Shown: piece after piece, positions 16,699 through 26,119 of the stretch
How positions within the stretch are numbered: position 1 is the first letter of the stretch
Layout: each line of letters starts with the position of its first letter
Assembly (NCBI RefSeq): GCF_019038465.1
Contig: NZ_JAFKRH010000006.1
Span: 1 to 64,000 of the forward strand
DNA length: 64,000 nucleotides
Direction: 5' to 3'
Source of the DNA: Synechococcus sp. CCY 0621
GTDB taxonomy: Bacteria > Cyanobacteriota > Cyanobacteriia > PCC-6307 > Cyanobiaceae
Program-made: the position numbers and the translations under genes
Notes under the pieces: generated by a model
Database searches by the model: none
What the model was told of the DNA's origin: nothing
What the model saw: the letters and a program-made list of their open reading frames with translations, nothing else

Positions 16699-17115
16699 AT
16701 GGCCCTCTCCCGCAACGTCGAACTGCTTCCCATGGAGCGTTCGCTGCACGGCGAGGCGGTGTTCTCCGCCCCCCGCGCCAGCGATGAAACCCTGATCGCC
16801 GAGATCGGCAGCGGCGATTCCTTTGAACTCTTCTGCCACCGCTTCCAGACCGATCAGCTGCTCGTGCTGCGCGGATCGATCGATCTGGTGGTGCTGCAGA
16901 ACCGCCAGCTACGCCGCATCACGCTGCGGGAGGACGAAGGCCTCTGGGTCCGCATTCCCCCCGGGGTGCCCCATGGCGCCATCAACAGGGGCCGAATCCC
17001 CGCCCTGCTGGTCAATGCGGTGCTGCGCCACGGCCCCAGTGATCCGCGCGACTACCGGCCCCTGCCGGTGCCGCACCAGCTACGCAGCCAGTGGCGCCGT
17101 CTGGCGGTGGCCTAG
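16699..17115 (+). CDS. cupin-domain protein
   Basis: A 138-aa protein. The fold is a single cupin: FCHRFQTDQLLVLRGSIDLVVLQ for the first motif and LWVRIPPGVPHGAINRG for the second, with IPPGVPHG the strongest mark. Only some metal-binding His positions are present (His in PPGVPHG, His in FCHRF). The function is unknown; small cupins bind metals, sugars or act as sensors. A weak hairpin (GACAG/CTGTC, 16618-16633) lies between the SOD stop and this gene. It converges with the Nif11-like gene 10 nt away. Confidence 0.75.
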   Translation: MALSRNVELLPMERSLHGEAVFSAPRASDETLIAEIGSGDSFELFCHRFQTDQLLVLRGSIDLVVLQNRQLRRITLREDEGLWVRIPPGVPHGAINRGRIPALLVNAVLRHGPSDPRDYRPLPVPHQLRSQWRRLAVA

Positions 17116-17125
17116 CCAGCTCGGA

Positions 17126-17341
17126 TCAGTTGTATTCCCCAGGGATGTCCTGCTTGGTCACCGTGACCCGACCGACCTTCTTCCCCGACAGCCGCAGCAG
17201 TTCATCCCCCGAGAAGTCGAAGCCCTTGCCGGCGGCGATCTGGGCCACGTCGTCGGCGGTGGCGGCGGCCAGCACCTGGCCGCGCAGGGCCTCGTCGTCC
17301 TGCATGCGGGCCAGGAAGGAGCGCGCCTGATCGAGGCTCAT
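17126..17341 (-). CDS. Nif11-like domain small protein, coupled to P-type ATPase
   Basis: A 71-aa protein starting at the ATG at 17341, which overlaps the ATPase stop as ATGA. The sequence fits the Nif11 domain: [19 protein letters not shown], then AAATADDVAQIAAGKGFDFS and GDELLRLSGK. In marine picocyanobacteria such domains serve as leader regions of modified peptides, but here the tail (VGRVTVTKQDIPGEYN) has no Cys, no double-Gly cleavage site and no core, so a peptide precursor is unlikely. Stand-alone Nif11 proteins have no clear function. Coupling to the ATPase gene suggests translation with it. Confidence 0.8.
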   Translation of the reverse strand: MSLDQARSFLARMQDDEALRGQVLAAATADDVAQIAAGKGFDFSGDELLRLSGKKVGRVTVTKQDIPGEYN

Positions 17342-20091
17342 GCGCTGGTGTGGGGGTGGGGTGAATGGCCAGCATGGCGCAGAACCTGGGCGAGCCATTT
17401 TTCCAGCTCCAGGTAGCCCACGAAGGCCAGGCTCACCCCTGCGCAGGCCGCCAGATCGATGGCAGAGAGGGCGGTGACTCCGAGGAACCGGGCCATCGGC
17501 GCCACGTAGAGGAGCGTCAGCTGCAGGGCGGCAGTGGCCAGCACCGCGCCCAGAAGCCAGGGGTTCGAAAGGAGAGGGGTGCGCCAAAGGGGCCGGTCGC
17601 TGCCGGCCGAAAGGGCATGGCCCAGCTGGGCCAGGCAGAGGGTGGTGAAGGCCATGGTCTGCCAGGGACGGCTGAGGCGGGAAGCCACCAGCATCAGCGC
17701 CACCACCAGGGCCCCGAACACCAGCCCGATGCGCAGGATGGCGCCGCCCAACCCGCGGGCGAAGAGCGACTCGCCGGGGTCAATCGGCGGCTGCTGCATC
17801 AGATCCTCCCCGGGTGGACCCAGGGCCAGGGCCAGGGCCGGCAGGCCGTCGGTCACCAGGTTGATCCAGAGGATCTGCAGGGGCGTCAGGGCCAGACCCA
17901 GCAGCGGCGCCGAGCCGATGGTGATCAGTTCGCCCAGGTTGCAGCCCAGGATGAAGCGCACGAAACGGCGGATGTTGGCGTACACCTGCCGGCCCTCCTC
18001 CACGGCATTGACGATCGAAGCGAAGTTGTCATCGAGCAACACCACGTCGGCGGCCTCCCGGCTCACGTCCGAGCCACTGATGCCCATGGCCACACCGATG
18101 TGGGCCTGGCGCAGGGCCGGGGCATCGTTGACACCGTCACCGGTCATGGCCACCACCGCGCCCGTGGCCTGAAGCGCACGCACGATGCGGAGCTTCTGCT
18201 CCGGCAGCACCCTGGCAAAGAGGCTGGTCCGCCGCACCAGCGCTTCGAGCGCCGCGTCGTCGAGGCGCTCCAGCTCCGGACCCTGAGCCATCGGGCTGCT
18301 CGGTTCCACCAGGCCGATGGCCGTGCTGATGGCGCGCGCCGTGAGGGGGTGGTCGCCGGTGACCATCACCGGCCGGATGCCGGCCCCGTGGCAGCGGGCC
18401 ACGGCACCGGGCACCTCCGGCCGGGGCGGATCGCGCTGCGCCATCAGGCCGACCAGCACCAGACCCCCCAGTCCGACTTCTGGCCCTGGGTGATGCGGGC
18501 TGCAGGCGAAGGCCAGCACCCGCAGACCGGCCGCAGCCAGCCCGCGCGCTTCCGCCAGCCACCAGTCCTGCTGGGCCGGCGTGAGGCTCCGCGCCCCGGC
18601 CCGATCCAGCCAGCGATCGCAGTCGTCCAGGATCACCTCCGGAGCTCCCTTGACGATCAGCAGCTGGGACCCCTCTGCCTTGGCGGAGACGAAGGACGCT
18701 GGACCCAGGGGCGCCGCCAGGCTGCCGTCGGGGTCGCTCACCCAGACCGCCATCCTCTGGCGCTCGGCGCGGAAGGGGATCTCCGCCGTTCGCCCGTGCT
18801 TCGCACGTAGGACGGATCCCTCCAGGCCCCCCGTGGCGCCGGCCTCCATCAGGGCAACCTCGGTGGGATCTCCTGTCCATCCCCGCTGCCCTGGTTCGGC
18901 ATCGTTGCAGAGCACGCCGGCCTGCAGAAGCAGGTCCAAAGGACCCTGGGCAATGCCGGCCCCGGTCTTCTCTGGAGGCGCCAGCTCCCGGATTCTGAAG
19001 CCGCTCGCGGTGAGGTTCAGGGCCTGGGTGCCGCAGCGGAGCTCCACCACCACCTGGCGGTTCTGGGTGAGGGTGCCGGTCTTGTCCGTGCAGATGACGG
19101 TGATGGCGCCCAGGGCCTCCACCGCCGGCAGATGGCGGATCAGGGCGGCCCGTTGCACCATCCGCCGGGTGCCGATCGCCAGGCTCACCGTGATCACGGC
19201 CGGCAGCCCCTCCGGCACGATCGCCACAGCGGTGGAGAGGGCCAGCTCCAGCAGGGCCAGGGGAGATCCGCCCAGAAGCCAGCCCCCCAGTACCACCGCT
19301 GCCACCAGCACCAGGGCCCAGGCCACCAGCTGGCCAGAGAGGTCCGCCAGTCGCTTCTGCAGGGGTGTCGGCTCAGGGCGGGCTGTCTGGATCAGGGTGG
19401 TGATGCCCCCCAGCATGGTGGCCATCCCTGTGGCAGTCACCACGGCCAGGCCCCGTCCCCGCCCCACCTCGCTGCCCAAGAACAGACAGTTGCTCCGCTC
19501 CAGCAAGGGTGTTTCGGCCGCCAGCGGCGGTTCGGGGCGCTTGCTCACCAGATCGGCCTCGCCGGTGAGGGCTGCCTCCTGCAGCCCCAGTTCGCTGCCC
19601 TCCAGCAGCCGGGCATCGGCGGGCACCCGATCGCCGCTTTCCAGGCGGATCAGGTCCCCCGGCACCAGCTGGTCACTGGGGAGGCGCTGCCAGTGGCCGT
19701 CCCGGCGCACGCGGGCCAGGGGCTGGGCCAGGTTCAGCAGGCTGCGCAGGGCCAGCAGCGCCTGACTTTCCTGCAGGTAGCCCAGAAGGGCGGTGAGGGC
19801 CACGATCGTCAGGATGGCGATCGCGTCTTTAGGGAAGGCGTGATCCAGCACCGCCAGGGCGGCGGACACGGCCGCCACCGCCAGCAGCAGCACCAGCATC
19901 ACGTTGCTGAACTGATCCAGCAGGATCCGCCAGCGGCCTGGGCCCGGCGACAGGGCAAGTCGATTGGGTCCGACGCTGGCCAGTCGGTCGGCGGCGTCGG
20001 CCTCGCTCAGGCCGGCTTCGCCGACCCCGAGCCGCCGCAGGCATTCCGGCCCCGGAAGGGCCTGCCAGGCCGTGGCCTCGGGACGGAACAT
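17338..20091 (-). CDS. cation-transporting P-type ATPase, type II (Ca2+-ATPase-like, PacL group)
   Basis: A 917-aa P-type ATPase of full length. An N-terminal cation-ATPase domain is followed by the actuator motif TGE near residue 176, PEGLP near 293 in the fourth membrane helix, the phosphorylation site DKTGTLT near 336, and the hinge [11 protein letters not shown]. The fifth helix has NLGELI and the sixth has [12 protein letters not shown], the positions used for calcium in SERCA-like pumps, so Ca2+ is the likely substrate; Na+ or Mn2+ cannot be excluded. The pump uses ATP to export cations across the plasma membrane. It is followed directly by the overlapping Nif11-like gene. Confidence 0.92.
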   Translation of the reverse strand: MFRPEATAWQALPGPECLRRLGVGEAGLSEADAADRLASVGPNRLALSPGPGRWRILLDQFSNVMLVLLLAVAAVSAALAVLDHAFPKDAIAILTIVALTALLGYLQESQALLALRSLLNLAQPLARVRRDGHWQRLPSDQLVPGDLIRLESGDRVPADARLLEGSELGLQEAALTGEADLVSKRPEPPLAAETPLLERSNCLFLGSEVGRGRGLAVVTATGMATMLGGITTLIQTARPEPTPLQKRLADLSGQLVAWALVLVAAVVLGGWLLGGSPLALLELALSTAVAIVPEGLPAVITVSLAIGTRRMVQRAALIRHLPAVEALGAITVICTDKTGTLTQNRQVVVELRCGTQALNLTASGFRIRELAPPEKTGAGIAQGPLDLLLQAGVLCNDAEPGQRGWTGDPTEVALMEAGATGGLEGSVLRAKHGRTAEIPFRAERQRMAVWVSDPDGSLAAPLGPASFVSAKAEGSQLLIVKGAPEVILDDCDRWLDRAGARSLTPAQQDWWLAEARGLAAAGLRVLAFACSPHHPGPEVGLGGLVLVGLMAQRDPPRPEVPGAVARCHGAGIRPVMVTGDHPLTARAISTAIGLVEPSSPMAQGPELERLDDAALEALVRRTSLFARVLPEQKLRIVRALQATGAVVAMTGDGVNDAPALRQAHIGVAMGISGSDVSREAADVVLLDDNFASIVNAVEEGRQVYANIRRFVRFILGCNLGELITIGSAPLLGLALTPLQILWINLVTDGLPALALALGPPGEDLMQQPPIDPGESLFARGLGGAILRIGLVFGALVVALMLVASRLSRPWQTMAFTTLCLAQLGHALSAGSDRPLWRTPLLSNPWLLGAVLATAALQLTLLYVAPMARFLGVTALSAIDLAACAGVSLAFVGYLELEKWLAQVLRHAGHSPHPHTSA

Positions 20092-20118
20092 GGCCAGCCA
20101 CCCAGTGGCCCCCAGACC

Positions 20119-20643
20119 CTAGGTGGTGCCATCGGGGATCCGGACGGAACGACCTCGCCGGAAGTCCCAGGGCCGGGTGATCCCGCCTGGCACCCGCCAG
20201 ACACCGAACCCCTGGCGGCGGGCCCGCTGCTCGGCCTCCAGATAGGCCGCCCCGTCGCAGGCGGCGAGATAGCGGCGGTAGGCGAAGGCCAGGCCGTCCT
20301 CCACCAGGGCCAGGTTGATGTTGGTTTCGCTGATCACTTCGGCCAGCGTGCGCCCAAAGCGGTCGCGGCCCTGGGGTTGGATCGTCACCGACCGCCCCAC
20401 GGGCAGGCGCAACTGGAGGACCTGGCGCGCCTGTTGGCCGTGGGGCATCTGGGCCATCTCGGGGGCGTCGATGCAGGCCAGCCGGACCGTGATCCGTTGA
20501 TCGCCGCTGCGGACCCGCAGGGTGTCGCCGTCGCCGACCGAGAGCACGGTGGCCCGGAAGGCTGGCGCCGTCCAGGAGGGGCCGGCCAGGCCAAGCCCCA
20601 GGCCGAGCACGCTGAGCAGAGATGCCAGCCGGAGACCAGGCAT
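20119..20643 (-). CDS. secreted thermonuclease-family nuclease (SNase-like)
   Basis: A 174-aa protein from the ATG at 20643. It has a signal peptide (LASLLSVLGLGLGLAG), then the staphylococcal nuclease fold: VLSVGDGDTLRV (calcium-binding Asp), ITVRLACIDAPE (Arg and Asp of the active site), and GRDRFGRTLAEV with the second catalytic Arg. AYRRYLAACDGAAYLEAEQRAR matches the C-terminal helix. It hydrolyses DNA and RNA outside the plasma membrane, with Ca2+. It lies 27 nt upstream of the Ca2+-ATPase gene on the same strand and 32 nt downstream of nadV. Confidence 0.9.
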   Translation of the reverse strand: MPGLRLASLLSVLGLGLGLAGPSWTAPAFRATVLSVGDGDTLRVRSGDQRITVRLACIDAPEMAQMPHGQQARQVLQLRLPVGRSVTIQPQGRDRFGRTLAEVISETNINLALVEDGLAFAYRRYLAACDGAAYLEAEQRARRQGFGVWRVPGGITRPWDFRRGRSVRIPDGTT

Positions 20644-20675
20644 GGGCGCGTGGGGACCCCACGGGGGGCTGCCGC

Positions 20676-22055
20676 TCAGCTTTGCATCGCCCTGGCCCGC
20701 ACCTCCTCGAGGCTGGTGCGACGCCCCAGCGTCCCGTTCTCGAACACGGTCTGGAGGCAGCTGGCCGGATGGGGCTCCAGGCCCTGCCGCTCCACCGTGC
20801 GGTACCCCCATTCGTCCCGGATCAGGTCGAGCATGCCGGCCTTGCTGGCCTTGGCGGGATCGGTGACCGGGCACTTGTGCACCGGCCGGATCCGGCCGGC
20901 CCGCTCCACCCACGACACCTTGTAGGCGAAGCGCTGGCTGTCCCGGTTCACCTGCTGCAGCAGGCCGCCACCCATGCCGAAGGCGACGTTCTCGGCGCTG
21001 AAGCCGGCCGCCAGGATCGCCTCGATCACCAGCGGCAGGCTGGTGGCGGTGATGCCATCCCCCTGGATCACCCGCACGTGCTCCAGCACCCGGTAGCCCT
21101 TGCCGTTGAGCCGGCTGCCGAAACGGGCCTCCAGACGGCGCAGCAGCTCGGGCACGATCGCCACCGGATCGCCCGAATCGGGCCGGATCACCACGGTGGC
21201 GCCAGAGGCGATCACCTGCTCCCGCAGTTGCTCGCCCCAGAGCCGGTCGACGGCGTTCCAGAGGTCGTAGGCATCGGAGACCACCGCCAGTACGGCACCC
21301 GGCCTGGCGAAGCGGTCGAGCATGGTCCGGTAGGCCTCCAGCTCGTGCTCCTGCCCCCAGGCCAGGATCGTGGAGTGCTCAGCGGCGGGTATCGAGAAGC
21401 CGGCCATCGGGCAGTCATAGTGCCGCCGGCCCGCCACCAGAGCCGCGACGGTGTCGGTGCCGCGGAAGGCCACCAGGTGAGCCAGGCCGCCGATGGCGGC
21501 GCTCTCGTGGCTGGAGACGCCGCGGGAGCCGAAATCGTGCAGCCGGAAGGGAAGCTCGGCCGCCGGGTCGTCGGCAGAGCGCTCCAGGGCCACCCGCAGG
21601 AGCTCGCGGAAGTGCCAGCTGCGGGTGGCCACGGTGGTGGGGTACCAGAGGCGCAGCAGCAGGGTCTCCACCCAGGTGACCAGCCAGGCCAGGGCCGGAT
21701 CGGTGGACTCCACCGTCATCAGCACGTTGCCGGTGGGCACCCGGCTGCCCTCGGGGACGGCCCGGATGCGCAGGGGCAGCCGGCCGCCGTGGACGCTGAG
21801 CAGGCGCTGCCAGCCCTCACGGTTGAACGGCAGGCCGTGGGCGCTCCAGAGGTCGGCGGCCTCCTCGATGTCGCCCTGGGTGACGGGCCGCTCCAGGGTG
21901 TCCTGCAGCAGCATCTGCAGTCCGAAGAACAGGGTGTCGGGGTTCTCGCCACCCCGGCTCTCCAGGTAGGCCCCCATGGCGGTCAGATCGGGGGGGTACT
22001 GGAGCCAGTGGCTGCCCTTGTAGCTGTCAGTGTCGAGCAGAAGATTGACGTCCAT
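20676..22055 (-). CDS. nadV: nicotinamide phosphoribosyltransferase
   Basis: A 459-aa protein starting at the ATG at 22055 (MDVNLLLDTDSYKGSHW). The opening DSYKxSH is diagnostic of the Nampt/NadV family. Further signs are ESRGGE, RLHDFGSRGVSS, PMAGFSIPAAEHST, VVIRPDSGDP and the loop IQGDGIT. It joins nicotinamide to PRPP to give NMN in the cytoplasm. Length fits the family. It lies 94 nt after the NMN adenylyltransferase-Nudix gene, so the two form a nicotinamide-to-NAD salvage unit like slr0787-slr0788 of Synechocystis. The frame open to 22274 overlaps that gene and is not used. Confidence 0.93.
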   Translation of the reverse strand: MDVNLLLDTDSYKGSHWLQYPPDLTAMGAYLESRGGENPDTLFFGLQMLLQDTLERPVTQGDIEEAADLWSAHGLPFNREGWQRLLSVHGGRLPLRIRAVPEGSRVPTGNVLMTVESTDPALAWLVTWVETLLLRLWYPTTVATRSWHFRELLRVALERSADDPAAELPFRLHDFGSRGVSSHESAAIGGLAHLVAFRGTDTVAALVAGRRHYDCPMAGFSIPAAEHSTILAWGQEHELEAYRTMLDRFARPGAVLAVVSDAYDLWNAVDRLWGEQLREQVIASGATVVIRPDSGDPVAIVPELLRRLEARFGSRLNGKGYRVLEHVRVIQGDGITATSLPLVIEAILAAGFSAENVAFGMGGGLLQQVNRDSQRFAYKVSWVERAGRIRPVHKCPVTDPAKASKAGMLDLIRDEWGYRTVERQGLEPHPASCLQTVFENGTLGRRTSLEEVRARAMQS

Positions 22056-22086
22056 GGTGTGCGCTCCGCACGATGTGGATAAGGGG

Positions 22087-22116
22087 GCTTCGGCCCGGTC
22101 TCCCCAGGCCTGAAGC
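22087..22116 (-). other. hairpin between nadM and nadV
   Basis: GCTTCGGCC (22087-22095) pairs with GGCCTGAAGC (22107-22116), leaving one bulged T and an 11-nt loop. It sits in the 94-nt spacer after the nadM-Nudix stop and before the nadV start. It could attenuate or stabilise the transcript; there is no U-tract. Confidence 0.35.
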
Positions 22117-22149
22117 GTTGATGGGCCAGCCGTCACCGGCGGCGGTGGG

Positions 22150-23166
22150 TCAGATCCGCGAGATGAAGTGCTGAATGATCTGGATGTGGTCCTCGAAGAA
22201 CGTGTCTTCGTGGGCGTAGATGTCGGCCAGGGGCATCCAGAAGGCTTTTTCGGCGTCGTCGCCGCCGCGCACACTGGGGAGGACGCCCCCCTTGAGCTGA
22301 ATCAGGAAGGCATGGGTGATCACCCGGCCGCGCTGGGAGCGACCTGGAGCATCAAAGACGTGGCGGTCGGCGATCGACCCCTCCAGCACTGGTTTGGGCA
22401 CCTTCAGACCCGTCTCCTCGCGCAGCTCCCGCAGCATCCCCTCCACCACCATCTCCTTCTGGTTGAGATAGCCCCCGGGGAGGGCGATCAGCCCCTGGCC
22501 GGGCCGCACCCGGCGGCGCACCACCAGGACGTGGCCCGACTGAACCACCACAGCATCGGTGGTGACGAAGGTGGGTGGGTAGGGCGCCACCGACCAGAGC
22601 TGGCGGTAGCCGGCGATGTAATCGGCTTCCTGGCGCAGCCAGCGATAGCGGCCCGTCTCGCGGTAGTCCGTCAGGAACGCACGCACCGCCTCCGGCACAT
22701 GGGAGGCCCACTGGGAGTCATCGGCGCCGGAGAAGTAGGCCTGGCGAATGGTCGTGGAATGGACGTCGCTGTTGAGGGGCACGTCCTGAAAGTCCCATTG
22801 GGGGAAAAGATCGAGGTAGTAGCTGCTGCGGTCTTTTCGATGACCGACGAGCAGCACCCGATCCTCCTCATCGGTGGCGGCGAGCACCTTCTGCTGCACT
22901 TCCGCCAGCCAGAGATTGTCGGAGTAGAGATGATCGCGGATCGGGATCACCTCCAGCCGGCGCTGCCAGTCGGCGGGCAAGGAGGCGCGGATCATGCGCT
23001 CCCGTTCCTCACTGCTCCAGGGGTTGCGGGTGTCGGGGGCGCAGCGATGACTGCCCAGCAGCAGCAACAGGCGCTCGGCCCTGTCGAGGGCCGAAGCGAT
23101 CAACGAAAAATGCCCTGCATGAAAGGGCTGGAAGCGTCCGATGAGGACGGCGACGTCATGATTCAT
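22150..23166 (-). CDS. nadM: bifunctional NMN adenylyltransferase / Nudix hydrolase
   Basis: A 338-aa two-domain protein from the ATG at 23166. The N-terminal nucleotidyltransferase has GRFQPFHAGH near residue 10 and VHSTTIRQAYFSG near 140, the family's two substrate motifs, with HRKDRSSYYLDLFPQW between. The C-terminal Nudix domain has GGYLNQKEMVVEGMLRELRE followed by ETG, a complete Nudix box. It makes NAD from NMN and ATP; the Nudix half probably hydrolyses ADP-ribose, as in the Synechocystis homologue. It is the first gene of the nadM-nadV unit. Confidence 0.93.
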   Translation of the reverse strand: MNHDVAVLIGRFQPFHAGHFSLIASALDRAERLLLLLGSHRCAPDTRNPWSSEERERMIRASLPADWQRRLEVIPIRDHLYSDNLWLAEVQQKVLAATDEEDRVLLVGHRKDRSSYYLDLFPQWDFQDVPLNSDVHSTTIRQAYFSGADDSQWASHVPEAVRAFLTDYRETGRYRWLRQEADYIAGYRQLWSVAPYPPTFVTTDAVVVQSGHVLVVRRRVRPGQGLIALPGGYLNQKEMVVEGMLRELREETGLKVPKPVLEGSIADRHVFDAPGRSQRGRVITHAFLIQLKGGVLPSVRGGDDAEKAFWMPLADIYAHEDTFFEDHIQIIQHFISRI

Positions 23167-23277
23167 GGTAGACCTCAGAATCCCTGAGATGGGGCCCGCC
23201 TCAACGGCAGGCGTTTGATTTCTAGCACGAAAGCCGCGGACGTAACGGCCTGCCAACCGTTTTGAGGGTGGGCTGAT

Positions 23278-23302
23278 GGCGGCACCCCAAACAGGTGCCG
23301 CC
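23278..23302. promoter_or_regulatory. perfect 9-bp hairpin upstream of nadM
   Basis: GGCGGCACC (23278-23286) and GGTGCCGCC (23294-23302) are perfect arms with loop CCAAACA. A second small dyad, CCCTGT-TTG-ACAGGG, lies at 23365-23379. Both are in the divergent region between nadM and the gene at 23414. In other bacteria NAD salvage operons are controlled by NrtR-type repressors; whether these are operators is not known. Confidence 0.4.
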
Positions 23303-23413
23303 CCTGAGAACCGGGTGGTGATTGTGACGTTTATCCGATCAAAGTGAGAGGATCACAGGCGCAGCCCTGTTTGACAGGGATAAGGTATGGATGGCTGTCT
23401 GGTCGGATGATCA

Positions 23414-24262
23414 ATGGGAACATCCCCTTCAGATGACACCTCTTCACTGATCAGGAACCTCAGCATCTTCACGGCTTCGGTGGTGTCTCTATCCGGTGCA
23501 TTCCAGGCCTGGAGTGCTGTGAGAATCACCCAGTCATTGGAGGAAGGCAAACGTACGCAGGCCTTCTCGAAACAGATTCTTGATCAGATGGATAACCTTA
23601 CTGGTGACAATGAAACGAAAGGTAAAGTTGCCCTGATTGGCCTGTATATCATCGCCGCTAATGACAAGGACAAAATGAACATTGCCAACATCGCGTTGCA
23701 GAGCGGCAAAAGTAATCTCAGGGATGCCGCCGCGTTTCTGCTCAGGCAGGAATGCAAGGAGCTGCCTGAGTTGTCGACCTGCAAAAATGCCCTGGACATG
23801 CTGGCGCGCACAGAGGATGTGAGTGTTCAGCGTCAGGTCCGCAAGGAAGACAAGTTGATCGACCAATCACAAGGCGCTCTGCAGCAGGACGCTGTGGAGA
23901 CGATTCCGGTTCAGCCTTCGCCCGTCGCGTTGGCTCTGGAGGAGATCACGACGGCCAAGATCGCCGCCACCGATCTTCAGGGTTGGATCTATGTCGGCAA
24001 GGCGGATGCCTCCGGAGCTCTCCGGGACGATCGCACCATCAACGTACCGAAAAAGCCGGCCCCCAATGTCGATGTCACCACCACGACGTCCGTGTACCTG
24101 AGGTCCCAGGGCACGATCCGCTCGGGCTCGTCCCTGGGCATCATCCCGAGGGGGCAGGTCCTGCGGATCTATGCGCTCAGCTCGAGGCCGCTGGCGGGCG
24201 GCATGGAGGCCGTCTGGGCCAAGGTGAAGACGCAGAGGGGATCCGTGCAGGGCGTGCCTTGA
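23414..24262 (+). CDS. membrane-anchored hypothetical protein with C-terminal beta (SH3-like) region
   Basis: A 282-aa protein. An N-terminal hydrophobic stretch (residues 12-34, LIRNLSIFTASVVSLSGAFQ) could anchor it in the membrane. A helical, charged middle follows, with paired Cys in RQECKELPELSTCKN. The C-terminal region from about 188 reads GWIYVGKAD, then VYLRSQGTIRSGSSLG and EAVWAKVKTQ, resembling an SH3-like beta domain. The first 450 nt are clearly less GC-rich than the surroundings, a possible sign of transfer. Its stop overlaps the TTG start of the next gene, so they should be co-translated. The function is unknown. Confidence 0.7.
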   Translation: MGTSPSDDTSSLIRNLSIFTASVVSLSGAFQAWSAVRITQSLEEGKRTQAFSKQILDQMDNLTGDNETKGKVALIGLYIIAANDKDKMNIANIALQSGKSNLRDAAAFLLRQECKELPELSTCKNALDMLARTEDVSVQRQVRKEDKLIDQSQGALQQDAVETIPVQPSPVALALEEITTAKIAATDLQGWIYVGKADASGALRDDRTINVPKKPAPNVDVTTTTSVYLRSQGTIRSGSSLGIIPRGQVLRIYALSSRPLAGGMEAVWAKVKTQRGSVQGVP

Positions 24263-24924
24263 AAAATCGACCTCCCCTCTGGACCAGTCGCCACCAGGCG
24301 GGGCGGGCCCTGGCCGAGGTTTTCGCCGATCGCCAGGGCCATTGCCGCGACACCACCCTGGTGGCCCTGCCCAGAGGCGGCGTGCCGGTGGCCGCCGCGA
24401 TGGCCTCGCGTCTGGGGCTGCCCCTGGCGACCTGGTCAGTGCGCAAGGTGGCTGATCCTGCCTCGCCGGAGGTGGCGATCGGGGCCGTTGCCGCCGGTGG
24501 GGTGGTGGTCTGGCGGAACGGCCACGGTGCCATCCGACGGGCCACCACGGCAACGACGCACGGCTGGCTGCGGGCTCAGCAGGAGGAACTGCGACGCCGG
24601 CAGCATCGCTTCGGGGACCCGCCCGGCGACCGGCTCCGTGGACGACACCTGATCGTGGTCGACGACGGCATCGCCACCGGCATGACGGTGAAGGCGGCAC
24701 TGGTCTCCCTGCGCCAGGTTGAACCGGCTACGCTTTCTCTGGCGGTGCCGGTGGTCGATCGCGCGGTGGCTGACGAGCTTGGCCGGCTGGTTGAGCGAAT
24801 CGAGGCCCTGGCCGTCGTCGACGATCTTCAGGCGGTGGGGATGTGGTTCGAGCATTTCGAGCAGCTCAGTGACGAGGCGGTGCTCGCCCTTCTGCACGGG
24901 TGTCGGCAACAGCTGGGGCCGTGA
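24259..24924 (+). CDS. phosphoribosyltransferase-family protein
   Basis: A 221-aa protein. The start I choose is the TTG at 24259, overlapping the previous stop as TTGA; no ATG or GTG fits better. The PRPP-binding loop is LIVVDDGIATGMTVKAAL near residues 132-150, with two acidic residues then GxxTG-like spacing. LVALPRGGVPVAAAMA and ATWSVRKV also match the large group of bacterial PRTases annotated as phosphoribosyltransferase. The substrate base is unknown. It sits between the anchored protein and the APH-like kinase, 55 nt before the latter. Confidence 0.85.
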   Translation: MKNRPPLWTSRHQAGRALAEVFADRQGHCRDTTLVALPRGGVPVAAAMASRLGLPLATWSVRKVADPASPEVAIGAVAAGGVVVWRNGHGAIRRATTATTHGWLRAQQEELRRRQHRFGDPPGDRLRGRHLIVVDDGIATGMTVKAALVSLRQVEPATLSLAVPVVDRAVADELGRLVERIEALAVVDDLQAVGMWFEHFEQLSDEAVLALLHGCRQQLGP

Positions 24925-24979
24925 TCCTTGCCATGGGGGCATGCGATCATCCGCAGCGTCTGCGCCGGTGCACCCATCC

Positions 24980-26119
24980 ATGACCCTGGGGAATCCTGAA
25001 GGCGACCTGGCCTCCATCGCTGCGGCGTTTGACCTTCCCGGCCGCCTCTGCAGCCTTGAACCCCTGGGCAACGGCAACGTCAACGACAGCTACCTGGTGG
25101 TCTGCGAAGGGCCCCCGTTGCGCCGGTTCGTGCTGCAGCGGTTGAACCGGAGGGTGTTTCCAAGGCCCGAGCTGGTGATGGCCAACATGATCGCCATCTC
25201 AGAGCATGTCGAGGCGCGATTGAATCAGGGTTGTGCCCTGTTGGGTGAACGCCGCTGGCAGCACCCCCGGGTGTTGCTGAGCCGTGCTGATCAACGTCCC
25301 TGGGTGGAGCAGGACGGTGGTTTCTGGCGCCTGATCACCTTCATCGAATCCTCCCGGAGCTTCGATGTGGTGGCCAGTGCCGAACAGGCCAGGGAGGTGG
25401 GCTTCGGTCTGGGGATTTTCCACCATCTGATCAGTGATCTCCCCCCTGCCCGGCTGGCCGACACCCTGGAGGGTTTTCATGTCACTCCCCGGTATCTGGA
25501 GCTCTATGACGCGGTGCTGGCCAGCGCGCCGTACGCCATGGGGAGCGATGTTCGGCACTGCCAGGCCTTCGTCGAGAAGCGCCGAAGCTTCGTTCCGGTG
25601 CTGGAGACGGCCAGGGTCAGCGGCCAGCTGCGACTTCGGCCCATCCACGGGGATCCCAAGGTCAACAATGTGATGCTGGAGGCCAGCTCCGGCCGGGCCT
25701 GTGCCCTGGTGGATCTCGATACGGTCAAGCCCGGACTGATTCACTACGACATCGGCGACTGCCTGCGGTCCTGTTGCAATCCCGTTGGCGAGGAAGCGGC
25801 TGATCTGGAGGCTGTCCATTTTGATATCGACCTTTGCCGCGAGGTGCTCAGCGGCTATCTTGCCGCCGCCTCAGCCTTCCTCACCACTGCGGATTATGAC
25901 CACCTCTATGCGGCGATTCGCCTGATCAGCTTTGAGCTCGGCCTGCGTTTCTTCACCGATCATCTGGCCGGCAACGTCTATTTCAAGACGGACCGTCCAG
26001 ACCACAATCTGCAGCGCGCCCTGGTGCAGTTCCGGCTCACCGAAAGCATCGAGGCCCAGGAGGGTCGGATCCTGGAACTGATCGCTGATCTCAGGGCCGA
26101 CTTCGCCTCTGGTTGTTGA
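24980..26119 (+). CDS. APH/choline-kinase-like phosphotransferase
   Basis: A 379-aa protein from the ATG at 24980; an in-frame ATG at 24941 is the alternative. The kinase signs are the N-lobe LEPLGNGNVNDSYLVV, the catalytic loop PIHGDPKVNNVML with Brenner-type HGD and Asn, and the metal site ALVDLDTVKPG followed by YDIGDCLRSCCNP. This pattern matches N-acetylhexosamine 1-kinase-like and aminoglycoside-phosphotransferase-fold proteins. The likely substrate is a sugar or amino sugar in the cytoplasm. Its stop overlaps the next start (TGATG), so it is translationally linked to the DOMON-like gene. Confidence 0.85.
   Translation: MTLGNPEGDLASIAAAFDLPGRLCSLEPLGNGNVNDSYLVVCEGPPLRRFVLQRLNRRVFPRPELVMANMIAISEHVEARLNQGCALLGERRWQHPRVLLSRADQRPWVEQDGGFWRLITFIESSRSFDVVASAEQAREVGFGLGIFHHLISDLPPARLADTLEGFHVTPRYLELYDAVLASAPYAMGSDVRHCQAFVEKRRSFVPVLETARVSGQLRLRPIHGDPKVNNVMLEASSGRACALVDLDTVKPGLIHYDIGDCLRSCCNPVGEEAADLEAVHFDIDLCREVLSGYLAAASAFLTTADYDHLYAAIRLISFELGLRFFTDHLAGNVYFKTDRPDHNLQRALVQFRLTESIEAQEGRILELIADLRADFASGC

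Noticed and set aside
17126-17341. Nif11-type leader of a ribosomal peptide natural product
   Set aside because: No double-Gly site, no Cys or Ser/Thr-rich core, and no modification enzyme nearby.
18605-19825. HIP1 octamers (GCGATCGC) as a special repeat cluster
   Set aside because: Only a few scattered copies were seen (for example near 18613, 19817 and 57550), as expected in cyanobacterial DNA.
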